From Rhyacichthys aspro (Eukaryota; Chordata; Actinopteri; Gobiiformes; Rhyacichthyidae): a stretch of 64,000 nt of DNA. The DNA lies in assembly GCA_036850595.1 (NCBI GenBank), contig CM072148.1, positions 1,159,160 to 1,223,159 of the forward strand, given 5' to 3'. The position numbers were made by a program, and so were the translations under genes. Shown in pieces: positions 13,101-23,841 of this stretch. The notes beneath the pieces were generated by a model. The model made no database searches and was not told the origin of the DNA. It was given only the letters and a program-made list of their open reading frames with translations. Every line of letters starts with the position of its first letter. Position 1 is the first letter of the stretch.

Positions 13101-13379
13101 GCGTTCTCTGGTGGAGCAGATCCAACAGTACCTGAGCTCAGGACGTCTGTCTGAAGGTGGACTGTCTCCTGCTCAGTGGTCAGCTCTGGCCTTCATCTTA
13201 CTGTCATCAGAAGAAGATCTGGATGTGTTTGAGCTGAAGAAATACTCTGCTTCAGAGGAGGCTCTCCTGAGGCTGCTGCCAGTGGTCAAAGCCTCCAACA
13301 AAGCTCTGTGAGGATTCTTTATCTGGATTCATATCTTTTTAATCTAGTTGTACATTTCTAAATCATGTTTTGTGTCCAG

Positions 13380-13553
13380 ACTGAGCAGCTGTAACCTGTC
13401 AGAGAGAAGCTGTGAAGCTCTGTCCTCAGTCCTCAGCTCCCAGTCCTCTAGTCTGAGACAACTGGATCTCAGTAACAACCACCTGAAGGACTCAGGGCTG
13501 AAGATGTTGTGTGTTGGACTGAAGAGTCCTCACTGTAAACTGGAACAACTCAG
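13380..13553 (+). other. NLR LRR exon A (58 codons)
   Basis: A 174-base exon between tgtgtccag and gtctga, phase-compatible with its neighbours, encoding two ribonuclease-inhibitor-like LRRs (LSSCNLSERSCEALSSVL and LRQLDLSNNHLKDSG). It is identical over all 174 bases to exon B at 14449-14622, although the surrounding introns are not alike. Confidence 0.9.
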
Positions 13554-13994
13554 GTCTGATTGGATTTAATTTTCAAGTGTTTTCTTCTAAACACTGAGGT
13601 TTATCAGATAGAAACGAGGAAAGAGAAGTCATTTAAGTGAAATAATTGTATTTCTATAAAATAAAATAACAAATAGTAAAGAGACTGATTGAGTCACTAA
13701 AAGAACCCACTTTATCTTCAGCTCAGTGTGACTGAAACAAGAAAAAACACAAAGTTACTACAGAAAAAACAAGACAAGAAAAGAAAACCACTAAAAACTA
13801 ATTCTATGACTTCATTTGATTTTCATTGTCTTTGCAGCAGCAGCTCACAACAAATAAATATCAAAACTACATGAGAGTAAGGTTCAGATTTATTCTCTGT
13901 TTTGGACACACTCCCAGGTCACGTACAGTCACTTTGAAATTATTCATATTAAATTTAAACTTTTTCATTCATAAATGAGCTGTCTCCTTCTGCA

Positions 13995-14020
13995 GACTGA
14001 GCAAATGTAACCTGTCCTGA
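13995..14020 (+). other. Remnant of an LRR exon
   Basis: ctgcagactgagcaaatgtaacctgtcc looks like the acceptor and first nine or so codons of another LRR exon (LSKCNLS), after which the similarity stops and stop codons follow. A truncated, unused exon copy between exons A and B. Confidence 0.55.
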
Positions 14021-14448
14021 TAAAAAGAGAGAGCTGAGTCAGACTAAACATGGAAACCACTGAGGATTCACTGTGACTCCTGAAGGAAGCAGCCAAAAGT
14101 CTTTAAAAGATATAAAATATGGAAAATATCCACAATGCATCACAAGCCAGAGTCTATTTGTGCCAGTGTCCAGCCCTGATAAATGGAGAGGACATTAAAT
14201 AATCTCAGTCCAAATGAAAAGTCCCACTGTAGACACAAAACACTGGTGATAATCTCCAATAGAATTTGGAATGAGCAACATTTAGCAATAAACTATGTAA
14301 TAGGAGGCTGAAGGTAAAAGTCATAAAAGTCGACTTTATTCACTGAATGTGACACAAGGCCAGGTTTGTTCAGCTTCAGTTTCCTGGAAATTCTGTAAAT
14401 CATGCCTTTAAACTTTTGAATGTCCACTGTCCCTGTGTCCTTGTCCAG

Positions 14449-14622
14449 ACTGAGCAGCTGTAACCTGTCAGAGAGAAGCTGTGAAGCTCTGTCCTCAGTC
14501 CTCAGCTCCCAGTCCTCTAGTCTGAGACAACTGGATCTCAGTAACAACCACCTGAAGGACTCAGGGCTGAAGATGTTGTGTGTTGGACTGAAGAGTCCTC
14601 ACTGTAAACTGGAACAACTCAG
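14449..14622 (+). other. NLR LRR exon B (identical to exon A)
   Basis: A 174-base exon with acceptor ttgtccag and donor ag/gtcaga, base-identical to exon A. Because the exon length is a multiple of three and the phases match, adding or losing a copy keeps the frame. Confidence 0.9.
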
Positions 14623-14736
14623 GTCAGAGTCTACAGCTCTTTTTGGTTCTTCACTCTAAGTTTGACAGAAGTGTAATTCAGTTCAGGTTCCAGTGTAAAC
14701 AGTCCATGTTCTTTTCAGTTTTCATTTTTATGTTCA

Positions 14737-14965
14737 TGTTTGTGGGTTGGATCCGGGGTCTTTCTGTGAGAAGTCTGCTGGGTTCTCTCTGGGTCCAGCT
14801 TCCTCCCGTCTCCCAAAGACACTTCTAGGTCAACTACTGACTCTACAGTGCCCCTAGTGGATGAATGTGAGAGCGTCTGTCTCTAAATGTTAACCCTGCG
14901 ACTAACTGACCATTGTCCAGAGTGAACCCCGCCTCAGGCCCAAAGCTGCTGGGATAGGCTCCAGT
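14737..14965 (+). repeat. Dispersed teleost repeat copy
   Basis: Shares gactctacagtgcccctagt, gttaaccctgcgactaactg and gctgctgggataggctccag with the copies at 5690-5920 and 22485-22715. Lies in the NLR intron after LRR exon B. The rest of the intron (to 15456) shows nothing I recognise. Confidence 0.7.
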
Positions 14966-15456
14966 TTTTGGGTTTGGGCTCCTGCAGGACCCAGTGGGGT
15001 TTGGTGTGTAATAGAAATAGAGTCAGCTCAAGAAGTGGAGAAGAAAATGAAAGCAAGTGTTTACTTTACAAAAGCAAAGCAAGTCAGAAATCTGGAAACA
15101 AAGAAGAGTCAAAGTTGTGCTAAATGTGTAAAAGTGTTGATTTCCAACATCAACCTGGCTCCTCTGAGGAGACACCTGCACACTTCTCTGTGATCAAAGC
15201 AAACTCTCATTCATTTGTCAACATTTTTCACAAGCTCTGACAGAAAGACTGTGGAAGTGGGCGGGTGAGGGTTTAAGAACACAGTCCTGTGCTCTAGCTC
15301 CAGTGACCTATGACCCTGAACGGGACTAAGTGGTAGAGAATGAATGAATGAATATACATCTGCATCAAACTAGACTGCTTTTATCAACTTCAACTCTTTT
15401 AAGATCTGAACAGAGAACACTGTTAAAGTGTGTGTTATTTCTTTTTCTGGTTCCAG

Positions 15457-15630
15457 ATTGTCACATTGTCTGATCTCAGAGGAAGGCTGTGCTTCTCTGG
15501 CCTCAGCTCTGAGCTCCAACCCCTTCCATCTGAGAGTCCTGGATCTGAGCTACAACCATCCAGGAGACACAGGAGTAAAGCTGCTGTCTGCTCTACAGGA
15601 GGACCCCCGCTGCAGACTGGACTCTCTCAG
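15457..15630 (+). other. NLR LRR exon C (58 codons)
   Basis: A 174-base exon (LSHCLISEEGCASLASAL, then LRVLDLSYNHPGDTGVKLL) between ttccag and gtatca, typical of the last LRR exon before the B30.2 part in fish NLRs. Diverged from exons A and B. Downstream (15631-16381) there is no gene. Confidence 0.88.
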
Positions 15631-16574
15631 GTATCAACAGCTCTTAATGTGTGCTCCAGGAGCAACAAGCCTGCCTTAGTCCCTTTATGATCTCAGTCTT
15701 ACACACATCTTTTGAAATGACGGAGAAAAAACACAACTGCAGTAAAAGCAGGAGCTCATTTTTGGATCAAAATAAACCAGACTTTTCAAGATTAATCCCA
15801 GCAACAGACACTAAAGGTGAAAGGAAAACAGCCAAAGCCTTTTCACTCCACTCTATGGTGAGTGGAGATGCCACTGGAAACAAAGACATTTCATTCTCAC
15901 CTGGGCTGCACAGTCATTGTTTGTTCTTTCTCCAAAGACGTTCAGTTCTAGTTGAGCAGCTGGGCTCTGTTTTATTGCAGGCTCCAGTCAGATTCTTACA
16001 TAGAGGCAGTGCAAATAGAAGACAAGCAGCTAAATGAACCTACTGTACAAACTGTAAATAAGTAAAGGAGAAGTGGTGCAGGAAGGAGTGAGGATGAGAG
16101 AGGGCAGCATGTGCTCTTCATCACAGATGAGATTGTGACCTGTTGCCTCCAATCTCCTGAAACAGAGAGACATCTGTGGACTCACACTTATGAGAGACAA
16201 TGGACAAAGACTGGAGCAGCCCCACAAATATTTGTAGTTCTGTTACCAACATATTTATGAAAGATGCTTCAAATCTTCTTAAATGAAGGGCTAGTGAGGC
16301 AGCAGCGCCCTCTACTGGACACACACCCCTGGCCTTACCCTTTGTTGAATCTGACAAAAGTGTTTTGTGATTGTCTTTCAGACTGAGACCTGCTGGAGCC
16401 AGATTTTTGAAAGAAATGACAATGTGTAAGTCTGATTTTAATTTAAGATTTATTTTATTGATTGAAGTCTTTTGTCCAAACTGAAGCAGGTGTGTCTTTA
16501 TTTTCACTTGGTCAAATGTGTAATGGTTTAATGTTCTCAGACTCTTGAGACAGAGACCTCTCCTCCATTTTAGG

Positions 16575-17345
16575 TTCATAATAATAATAATAATAAACAA
16601 CATAATAAAACATAGACACGTGGCTTACTAAGAGGTGTGTGACAGTCTGAACAGGTGAGTTTGGAGTCTGGATTTGAACAGTGGAAGAGAGTCTGTGTTG
16701 CAGAGGTCGGAGGGCAGTGAGTTCCAGAGCCATAGTGACAAGGCGGGGGACAGTGAGGTGGAGGAAGAGGAGCCATGTGAAGGAGCTCTGATATGGAAGG
16801 TGGGCCAGGTTCTGGAGAGCTTTGAAGGTGCTCAGGAGAATTTTGAAGTCGACGCCGTGTTTTATGGGGAGCCAGTGGAGCTCGGGTCCCAGTTCTAATG
16901 AGGGCTGCAGAATTGTTCTGGAGGAGCCGCAGTAACGGATCCGGGAGGTGACGAGACGGTGGACGAGGACGGTGGACGAGGACGGTGGACGAGGACGGCG
17001 GCGGTGTGAGGGGTGAGGGAGGGAGACGGGGGATGTAGGTGGAACTATGTTATTGATGTGAGACTGAAGGATAGTGCTCTGTAGAGGATGACACCCAGGC
17101 TCTTGGATGGACAGTGTTGAAGCTGTTAGATTTGGTGAGTGTGGATGGGGCGCCCACAAGGAGGAACTATTGAGTTGGAGGAAGTTGGAGGAGAACCATG
17201 AATGAATTTCCTGAAGGCAGTGAGTGAGGGAGGTCGGTGGAGATGTAGAGCTGGGACTCATCCGTGAAGCAGTGAAGTGAATGTGGTGCTTACAGAAGAT
17301 GTGGCCAAGTGGAAGTATGTAGATGATAAAGAGGAGCTTAGCTGG
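16575..17345 (-). mobile_element. L2/CR1-like LINE fragment, 3' end
   Basis: On the minus strand one open frame still reads like the C-terminal reverse transcriptase part of fish LINE-2-type elements: LQEIHSWFSSNFLQLNSS, VTSRIRYCG, LHWLPIKHGVDFKILLSTF and KALQNLAHL. The plus strand at 16578-16600 has (aat)n, consistent with the microsatellite 3' tail of such elements. It is 5'-truncated and sits in the intron between the LRR linker exon and the B30.2 exon of the NLR. A 13-bp direct repeat (ggtggacgaggac, three copies near 16960) lies inside it. Confidence 0.75.
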
Positions 17346-18467
17346 ACAATCAACAATCAATACTTTCATCAAATCAAATACACTTTGATCTGAAATTGAA
17401 GGAGATGCAGATTTTCAGTGAAGTCGGGCGTATTCTATAAATCAAACTAATCCAATAAAATAAAACAGGCTCATCCAGTTTCAAATCCTTTATTCACAGA
17501 ATAAGAACTCTTTTATTATATTGACTGACTTCACTAACTCTCAAACCAACTCAATGATGTCAAACCTGTTGTATTTAATGCTTATTGTGGACCTTTCGTT
17601 CTCCCGTTTTTACTTTGGACAATAATTATTACAAAGTTCAACTCATTTATTGATGAAATAACACTTTGAAAAGATCCAGGACAATTTCTTCTAAAAGCTG
17701 CGTAAGAGAAGCAGGGCATTGTGGGAAAAGCCTGATATAAAATATGGAGTGGAAGTCAGTGATTGTGCCTTAACTGTTTCCTGAGCCTTGGACTGACCTT
17801 TTACTGTGTAGTCCACACCTGTCAGAACTGAATCTAGAGTTGTTATTAAAGGAGCTCCTGAAGAGTCCAGTTTGGAGCTGTTTAACTGCACTAACCTTTT
17901 AGATCAAACATGTAGAACAGTGATCTGAAGGATTCTTCTGGACACACCATTGATTTGAAACAATAAGCTGTTCTCCTGTGAGCTGTGCCTCTGCTGTCAG
18001 TCCTCCTCATCACTAGAACAACAGCAGATATCACACAAACACTGGAACAATGACAGCAGCTGTGAACAATCTCCTGCAACACAGAGCCACATCTGAGCCA
18101 CTGTCTGCACCAACCACCATCAGAACGACTGCTGCAGCTTCAACCAAAGGAGGTTCCTGTGTTTCCATAGAATACAACAACTATTGGAGTCAAATGTCTC
18201 AAATGAACCACAGAGAAGTGAATAAACTCCTGTGTAGTGACGTCAGAGGCTGGAGGTTTAGGATGTGCTTTATGTCCTGCAGCAATAAACAGCAGAAGAA
18301 GACTTTAAAGCTCTTGCTCACAGCTGTTTTACACATTTGACAGGTTTATTCCACTTTTACTTTTCCATTCAACAAATATTCCAGTAAACTTGAGATCCAT
18401 TGGTGTTAATGTCATGTGTTGAGAGTGGACAGAGGACTAACTGCAGATGTATTGTGTCTTCTCTCAG
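17346..18467. other. NLR intron before the B30.2 exon
   Basis: An open frame at 18050-18340 has no recognisable domain and no splice context of its own. Otherwise unremarkable intron sequence ending in the acceptor ttctctcag. Confidence 0.5.
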
Positions 18468-19009
18468 ATTTCTGTGAACTCACACTGGATCCAAACACAG
18501 CTCAGACAAACCTCAAACTGTCTGACAACAACAAGAAGGTGACACATGTGAAAGAGGAGCAGCCATATCCAGATCATCAGGACAGATTTGAGGACTGGTT
18601 TCAGCTGCTGTGTTCCACTGGTCTGACTGGTCGCTGTTACTGGGAGGTCCAGTGGGACGGACCGGTTTGTATCTCAGTGTCTTACAGAGGAATCAAAAGA
18701 AAAGGATTCAGTGATGACTGTGAATTTGGATTCAACGATCAGTCCTGGAGTCTGTCCTGTTCTCAAGATGGTTTCTCTGTTTATCATAATAACAACCAAA
18801 CCCTCCTCTCTCAGTCCTGGTCCTCTTCTTCTGGGACAGTAGCAGTGTATGTGGACTGTCCTGCTGGATCTCTGTCCTTCTACACAGTCTCCTCAAACCA
18901 ACTGATCCACCTCCACACCTTCAACACCACATTCACTCAGCCTCTGTTTCCTGGGTTTAGTTTCTGGTCTGTTGACTCCTCAGTGTCGTTGAGAGCTCTG
19001 TCAGACTGA
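18468..19009 (+). other. NLR terminal exon: PRY-SPRY (B30.2) domain
   Basis: About 180 codons, open to TGA at 19007-19009. PRY part: FCELTLDPNTAQ; SPRY part: GRCYWEVQWDG, DQSWSLSC and VAVYVDCPAGSLSFYTV. This is the ligand-binding-type C-terminal domain found on many fish NLRs. It is intact, in contrast to the NACHT exon. An AATAAA signal follows at about 19599. Confidence 0.92.
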
Positions 19010-20379
19010 ATCTTGTAGAAACATCCTGAACCAGTTATATTTCTCATCCTTTGTCTTTTGAATCTGTTTAACCTGAATTTCTCTCAGTGTCCAACAGAAA
19101 ATGGACAAACCTCGTCCTGTTGGTGCGTCCTCAAAGGTCACGTTGTAGAAACTGATGCAGACGTTTGACCGTTTTAACCTGAAGAGACTCAAACAGACAA
19201 AGAACGATCTGGATGTTCCTCAGACTCTAGTTGGGTTTATCTCCAGGATCATGGATCAGTTTGAACCAGACACTGATCCAAACACAGCAGTAAGAGCAGC
19301 ATCTTGGTTCAGAACAAGACTGACCTTAATCCAACACAAAACTTGTTTCTGAGACAAACCCATAAAATCAGAGGAACAGTGAGTGTGGTTCAGTCCCAGA
19401 TGTTCACAGGAGCCAGAAGCTTCTCAAAACACTGTTTATACAAGAAATATTAGAGATTCACAGAAAGATTCATCTACAGCATCATCACTTTATTCAGAAA
19501 ATGTTTGAGTTTGTAGAAAAACAGACTAATATTCACAATGTTGATGTTTTAATTTAGAACAGAATGTACAGTTTTCCCAAAGCTTTTGTGTGAATGAAAA
19601 TAAAAGATATTATAAGGATTTGGAGCTTTACTCACTGTTTAAAACTCTTTTTTTAATCATGTTAAAATGACACTTTAGTTTCAAAACTAATGACATGACC
19701 TTTGTCCTTTTCTCTGAATCTCTTGTTTTTAATCTTTCCCTGAACTTCAGTGTGACATCCATAAAGGGTGGTTCCATCTCATTTGTGGTGGTAGAACTGA
19801 ACCTCTTTGTGTCGACCCCAATGACCCGCTCCAGGATCCTGAACCACTTGCTGTTTTTTTTAATACAGAGCAGCGCTAGTTTTGACTAATTAAACTGCAG
19901 AGGTTTCCTGTGCAGTGGTCTTTACTCACCACTAGATGGTGCTGTAGCCTCTAGTGTTGAACAGCTCAAAGACATGAGTATTTTCTCCTTCAGTCAGGGA
20001 TGTGCACAGATATTTTGAGAGCAGGTGCTCAACCAAGAAGAAAGGGCACTTGCATATTGCTAAAATAATTTACCCACAGTATCAGAAATCTTGTGTTAAC
20101 AGTGAATTAGTGGTAGTACTAATTTCACTGTAGGTATTTACTGGAGTTAACCCACAAAATCTAAAAGAATTATTAGGTCACACAGAACATCAGTCTTTAT
20201 TTAGTATTTGTTGCAAGTTATTAATATTAAACAAGTTGGAGGACCAGGTTGAAATACTGCTGGGTTGAAGATGGACCACAGGTGAGTAACTAGAAGCAGC
20301 TGCAGGGACTGGATTGCTCCTCCCAGAAAAACACAGACACACAAGAGGGAGGGGAGAGGAAGAAAACTGGAGGATCATG
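19010..20379 (+). other. NLR 3' untranslated and flanking sequence
   Basis: Probable 3' UTR with AATAAA at about 19599-19604. 19208-20232 is duplicated at 430-1457. The last part (20233-20379) is unlike copy 1 and holds nothing recognisable. Confidence 0.7.
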
Positions 20380-20860
20380 GCACAACCAACCAATCAACCA
20401 CCTGACCAACCAAACAACCAACCAACCACCTGACCAACCAATCAACCACCTGACCAACCAAACAACCAACCAACCAAACAACCAACCAACCACCTGACCA
20501 ACCAATCAACCACCTGACCAACCAAACAACCAACCAATCGACCACCTGCTACCAACCAAACAACCAACCAACCACCTGACCAACCAAACAACCACCTGAC
20601 CAACCAAACAACCACCTGACCAACCAAACAACCGACCAACCACGTGCTACCAACCAACCAGCCAACCAAACAACCAACCAACCACCTGACCAACCAAACA
20701 ACCACCTGACCAACCAAACAACCACCTGACCAACCAAACAACCGACCAACCACGTGCTACCAACCAGCCAACCAAACAACCGACTAACCAACCACCTGCT
20801 GACCAACCAAACAAGTGACCAACCAAACAACCACCTACTACCAACCGACCAGCCAACCAT
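20380..20860. repeat. CAACC-type minisatellite, long allele
   Basis: About 480 bp of accaaccaaacaaccacctg-like units in variable order. Read on the minus strand all three frames stay open and give Gly/Trp/Leu/Val-rich strings (WLVGWLFGW); these are composition artefacts. The same array is only about 85 bp in copy 1 (4095-4180). Confidence 0.9.
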
Positions 20861-23841
20861 GTCTGGGGAGAGGGAAGTGTGGGGGCCTCTGCTTTGACAG
20901 CTGCCCCCATGTCCTGCCCCCGGGTCAGAGGAAGAAGATGGATGGTTAAAATGGAGTTAAAACATTTAGTGAAATGTGACTGTGGCAGTCTGTAGTGACG
21001 TAGAACTCAAGACCAGTGTTAAGACTGTTTGAAGAAGGTCTTTTATTATTATTATTTTTTAGATTATTTTTAGGCTTTTTGGCCTTTATTGACAGTACAA
21101 CAGTAGCTGGACAGGAAACAGGGTGAAGGAGAGTATGGAATGACCCGAGCGAGACTGGAACCCGGGTCTCCCGTGGGCTGGGCTCTACCTGAGCTGCAGG
21201 GGCACCTCCTAAGAAGGTCTTGTTCTTGTCGAGGCCATCCAAGACCACAAATGGTATATTTGTCTTTTATTGGGATTGAATGCATCAGTCTCCTTCACAA
21301 ACTCTGACCTCCATGAGTCTGGACTTGGTCTAAGACTGGACTCTGACTGGTTTGGATTTTAAAACTGTTCCTTTGAGTCTATTACTGTGTATTGTGCACT
21401 GGTCTTGGTCTTAACTTGGTCTCAATAGAAACAGTCTTGGTTGTAATAGTGTATTTACAATAACTCATGAACAGGATGTTATTTTTCACAGATGGGACAA
21501 TCAGAGTGTGGCGTGGGCTTTTCTAAAACTGTGTTAAATGTGTGTTTTACTGTAATAAGACACTCACCCTTTCCCTATTCGTCTGACAGTTACCAACTCG
21601 CAGCAGCAGCTTTTGTGAGTGTGCAGCGTGAATGCATCTGAGCGAGGGTGCGACGGAGAAAAGAGGAAGTTGCGGGATGAAGTTAAAAGCCTTCGACACA
21701 CACTGCAGCGCTGCAGACACCCACCACGGAAGAACAGAGCATCGAGAAGAGATCGAGAGCACACGGCGGCAACGAGACGATGAGACTCAGAGAAAGACAC
21801 TGAAGAGAGGCCCCACAGGTTTGTCTCGCACTGAGGAACTAGAGTAAGAGCTTTTGTGTTGCTTTGAGTTATTCTGAAGACTGTAATGAGTGTGTAGAGA
21901 CAGACTTAAAATAAGGTTTACAGAAGTAAGAGGAATGTGTGTGTTGCTGTAAATGTCTCTCTGCTTCAACAGTTTTCTTATTTTAATGTGAATAATTAAC
22001 CCACAAACAGAATGAACGTGGCTCCACTTTACAAAAGCCTCTTTATGAGCTTTAGTGAAGTGTAAATCATGTCTGGGCTGTTCCTACAGGTGCTTGAAAT
22101 GCCTCAAATGTAAAGTTTAAAGGTTTGAACACTGGGTAAAGTCACTTATTTATGTTTAGATTGGTTCATGTCTCTCTCAGGTTTGATTAAAGTGGGAGGT
22201 CACAGCACAGTGGTGATACTCTGCCTTTGTAAAAAGAATTCAAAAGATTTTTCTTTACTATAATGTTGAAAAATAACTGACCGTGTGCATGTTTAGCTAT
22301 TATTAGACAATACAAATTAATAGTTGATAAAAGTATAGCTTGTTATGTATGATTATGTGTATCTGTGTAAATATTCATTAACCAAAAAGACTGAAAATAG
22401 AGAGTTTGTTACTGCAGCAGTCATTAGTGATTTCTTACTTGTTAAAATAATGAGTAAAAATAGTTTGCAGCAGTTTTGTCGTGGGTTCGATCCCCGGTTC
22501 TCTCCGTGTTACTGTGGGTTCTCCTCCGTCCAAACACATGTATGTTCAGGTGATTGGTGACTCTACAGTGCCCCTAGTGGAGGAATGTGAGAGTGAATGG
22601 TGTCTGTAAGTATCTCTAAGTGTTAACCCTGCGACTAACTGGCCATTGTTCAGAGTGAACCCCTTCCCAGGCCCAAAGCTGCTGGGATAAGCTCCAGTCC
22701 CACGACCCCTAACGTTATGACCATTTATTAATCATTTATAATATAAAATTGTAATTAGTAATTAGTTATGAACCTTTGATAAATGCTTCTTCGTGGATAC
22801 TATTTGTGGTGCAAGAGACAAAAATCCAGACACTACAAATATTCATGTATTAATGAGCAGTCTAATTTTTGTGCACAATTATGACTTTGCTGTTGGCAAA
22901 GATTTAAACTGAAAAACTAAACCTAAGGTTGTGTTCACACTTGTTGTGTTAGTTACAGTTTAAATAAACCGGGTGTGGTTGTTCTGTGTGGTTCATCTCA
23001 GCGCACATTAAATATTCTCACCAAGACGCCTCATAAAGATAGGTCTCTATCAGCATCCAACTGAACTCCATAAAGAGCATAACAAGAGGCAAAATATTAG
23101 ATTAGTGTTTGGTTCAGGCTCAGAGGAGTCACTGAGTTAAACAGACTGGACCTGATATATTTTTCTTCTAGTTGTGAAAATGGTTTAAACCCAAATAGTT
23201 TATTGTAAAAGAAATAATTTGTGAAAAAACAGTCTTTATGATCCATCTAGTGTTTATTGTAAGGGATTGTAATAGATGAGAACCTCTATTCAGGAACAGA
23301 AAACCTTGGACAATCACATGCTCCAAAAAGGAGCGCTCCCATTGGTCGACACTTGTCACATGACGTTCCAGGAAGTTTAATAGCTGCAGATAAAGTGTAT
23401 TTTCAGCTGAATATGTCTTTTAACAGAGAAACAGCTGAAAAAAGAAAAGCATCAACAGAGAAAAGGGAGGCAACGTAAAACACAGATAAATACTGTCAAT
23501 TCAATCACGTAATGTTTAACGAGGAGGAGATAATTGTCGTCCTGGCTGAAGTCACAGCTAAGCTAACGCTAAACTCTAAACTTCAGTTTGGTCAAATGGA
23601 TTAGTATTTTGGAGGAAAAATTGGTCTGGTTTTATTTTTTAATAAAAGAGAAGCAGGAGAGGTCCTAGGCTGCTTTTTGGAGGAGAGTGGAGTCTGAGAC
23701 AGAGACAAAAAAAGAAAACTAGAGACTGGAGCTTTAACATTGCCTTATAGTGTGTCTCTGTAGAAAAACCCAAATGTGTGGTAACTAAAATAACCCTAAA
23801 TGTAGCTGGATGTTTTCTGGATGTGTTCACAGAGCGCAGAG
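20861..23841 (+). promoter_or_regulatory. vav1: vav1 5' region, copy 2: promoter, noncoding exon, intron 1
   Basis: Contains a putative noncoding first exon at about 21590-21819 (ending ggccccacag/gtttgtc) and an intron closed by tgttcacag/agcgcagag before the ATG at 23842. No TATA box is obvious upstream of the exon. Intron 1 holds the dispersed repeat at 22485-22715 and the interspersed repeat at 23160-23735. Duplicate of 4181-7048. Promoter and exon limits are inferred. Confidence 0.45.
23160..23735 (+). repeat. Interspersed repeat, direct copy (copy 2)
   Basis: Same repeat as 6370-6940, in vav1 intron 1 of the second copy. Confidence 0.7.

Larger units (their letters stand above)
10340..19009 (+). 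pseudogene. Fish NLR (FISNA-NACHT-LRR-B30.2), frame-disrupted
   Basis: Member of the expanded teleost NLR family (NLRC3/NLRP12-like), cytosolic pattern sensors. Exons seen: about 10340-10480 (Ser/Arg-rich N-terminal exon with SCESFRSDRSM), 11077-11135, 11240-11444 (LLEENIFTFVEKELKKL), 11532-13307 (FISNA end, NACHT and following helical domains), LRR exons 13380-13553, 14449-14622 and 15457-15630, linker 16382-16425, and B30.2 18468-19009. Walker B is clear (LFIFDGLDEC, about 12028). Three lesions break the large exon: about 2 bases are missing near 11665, 2 more near 11838 inside the Walker A loop (GVAGIG then out of frame), and TAG at 12805-12807. Without them the exon phases agree. Either a recent pseudogene or consensus errors; the nonsense codon favours real decay. 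The second SCESFRSDRSM-like exon near 10862 is degenerate. Confidence 0.85.

Noticed and set aside
18050..18340. 96-codon open frame before the B30.2 exon
   Set aside because: No recognisable domain, no fitting splice sites or phase with neighbouring NLR exons.
20290..20910. Minus-strand frames rich in Trp, Leu, Gly and Val that resemble membrane segments
   Set aside because: All frames across the CAACC minisatellite stay open; composition only, no start or splice context.
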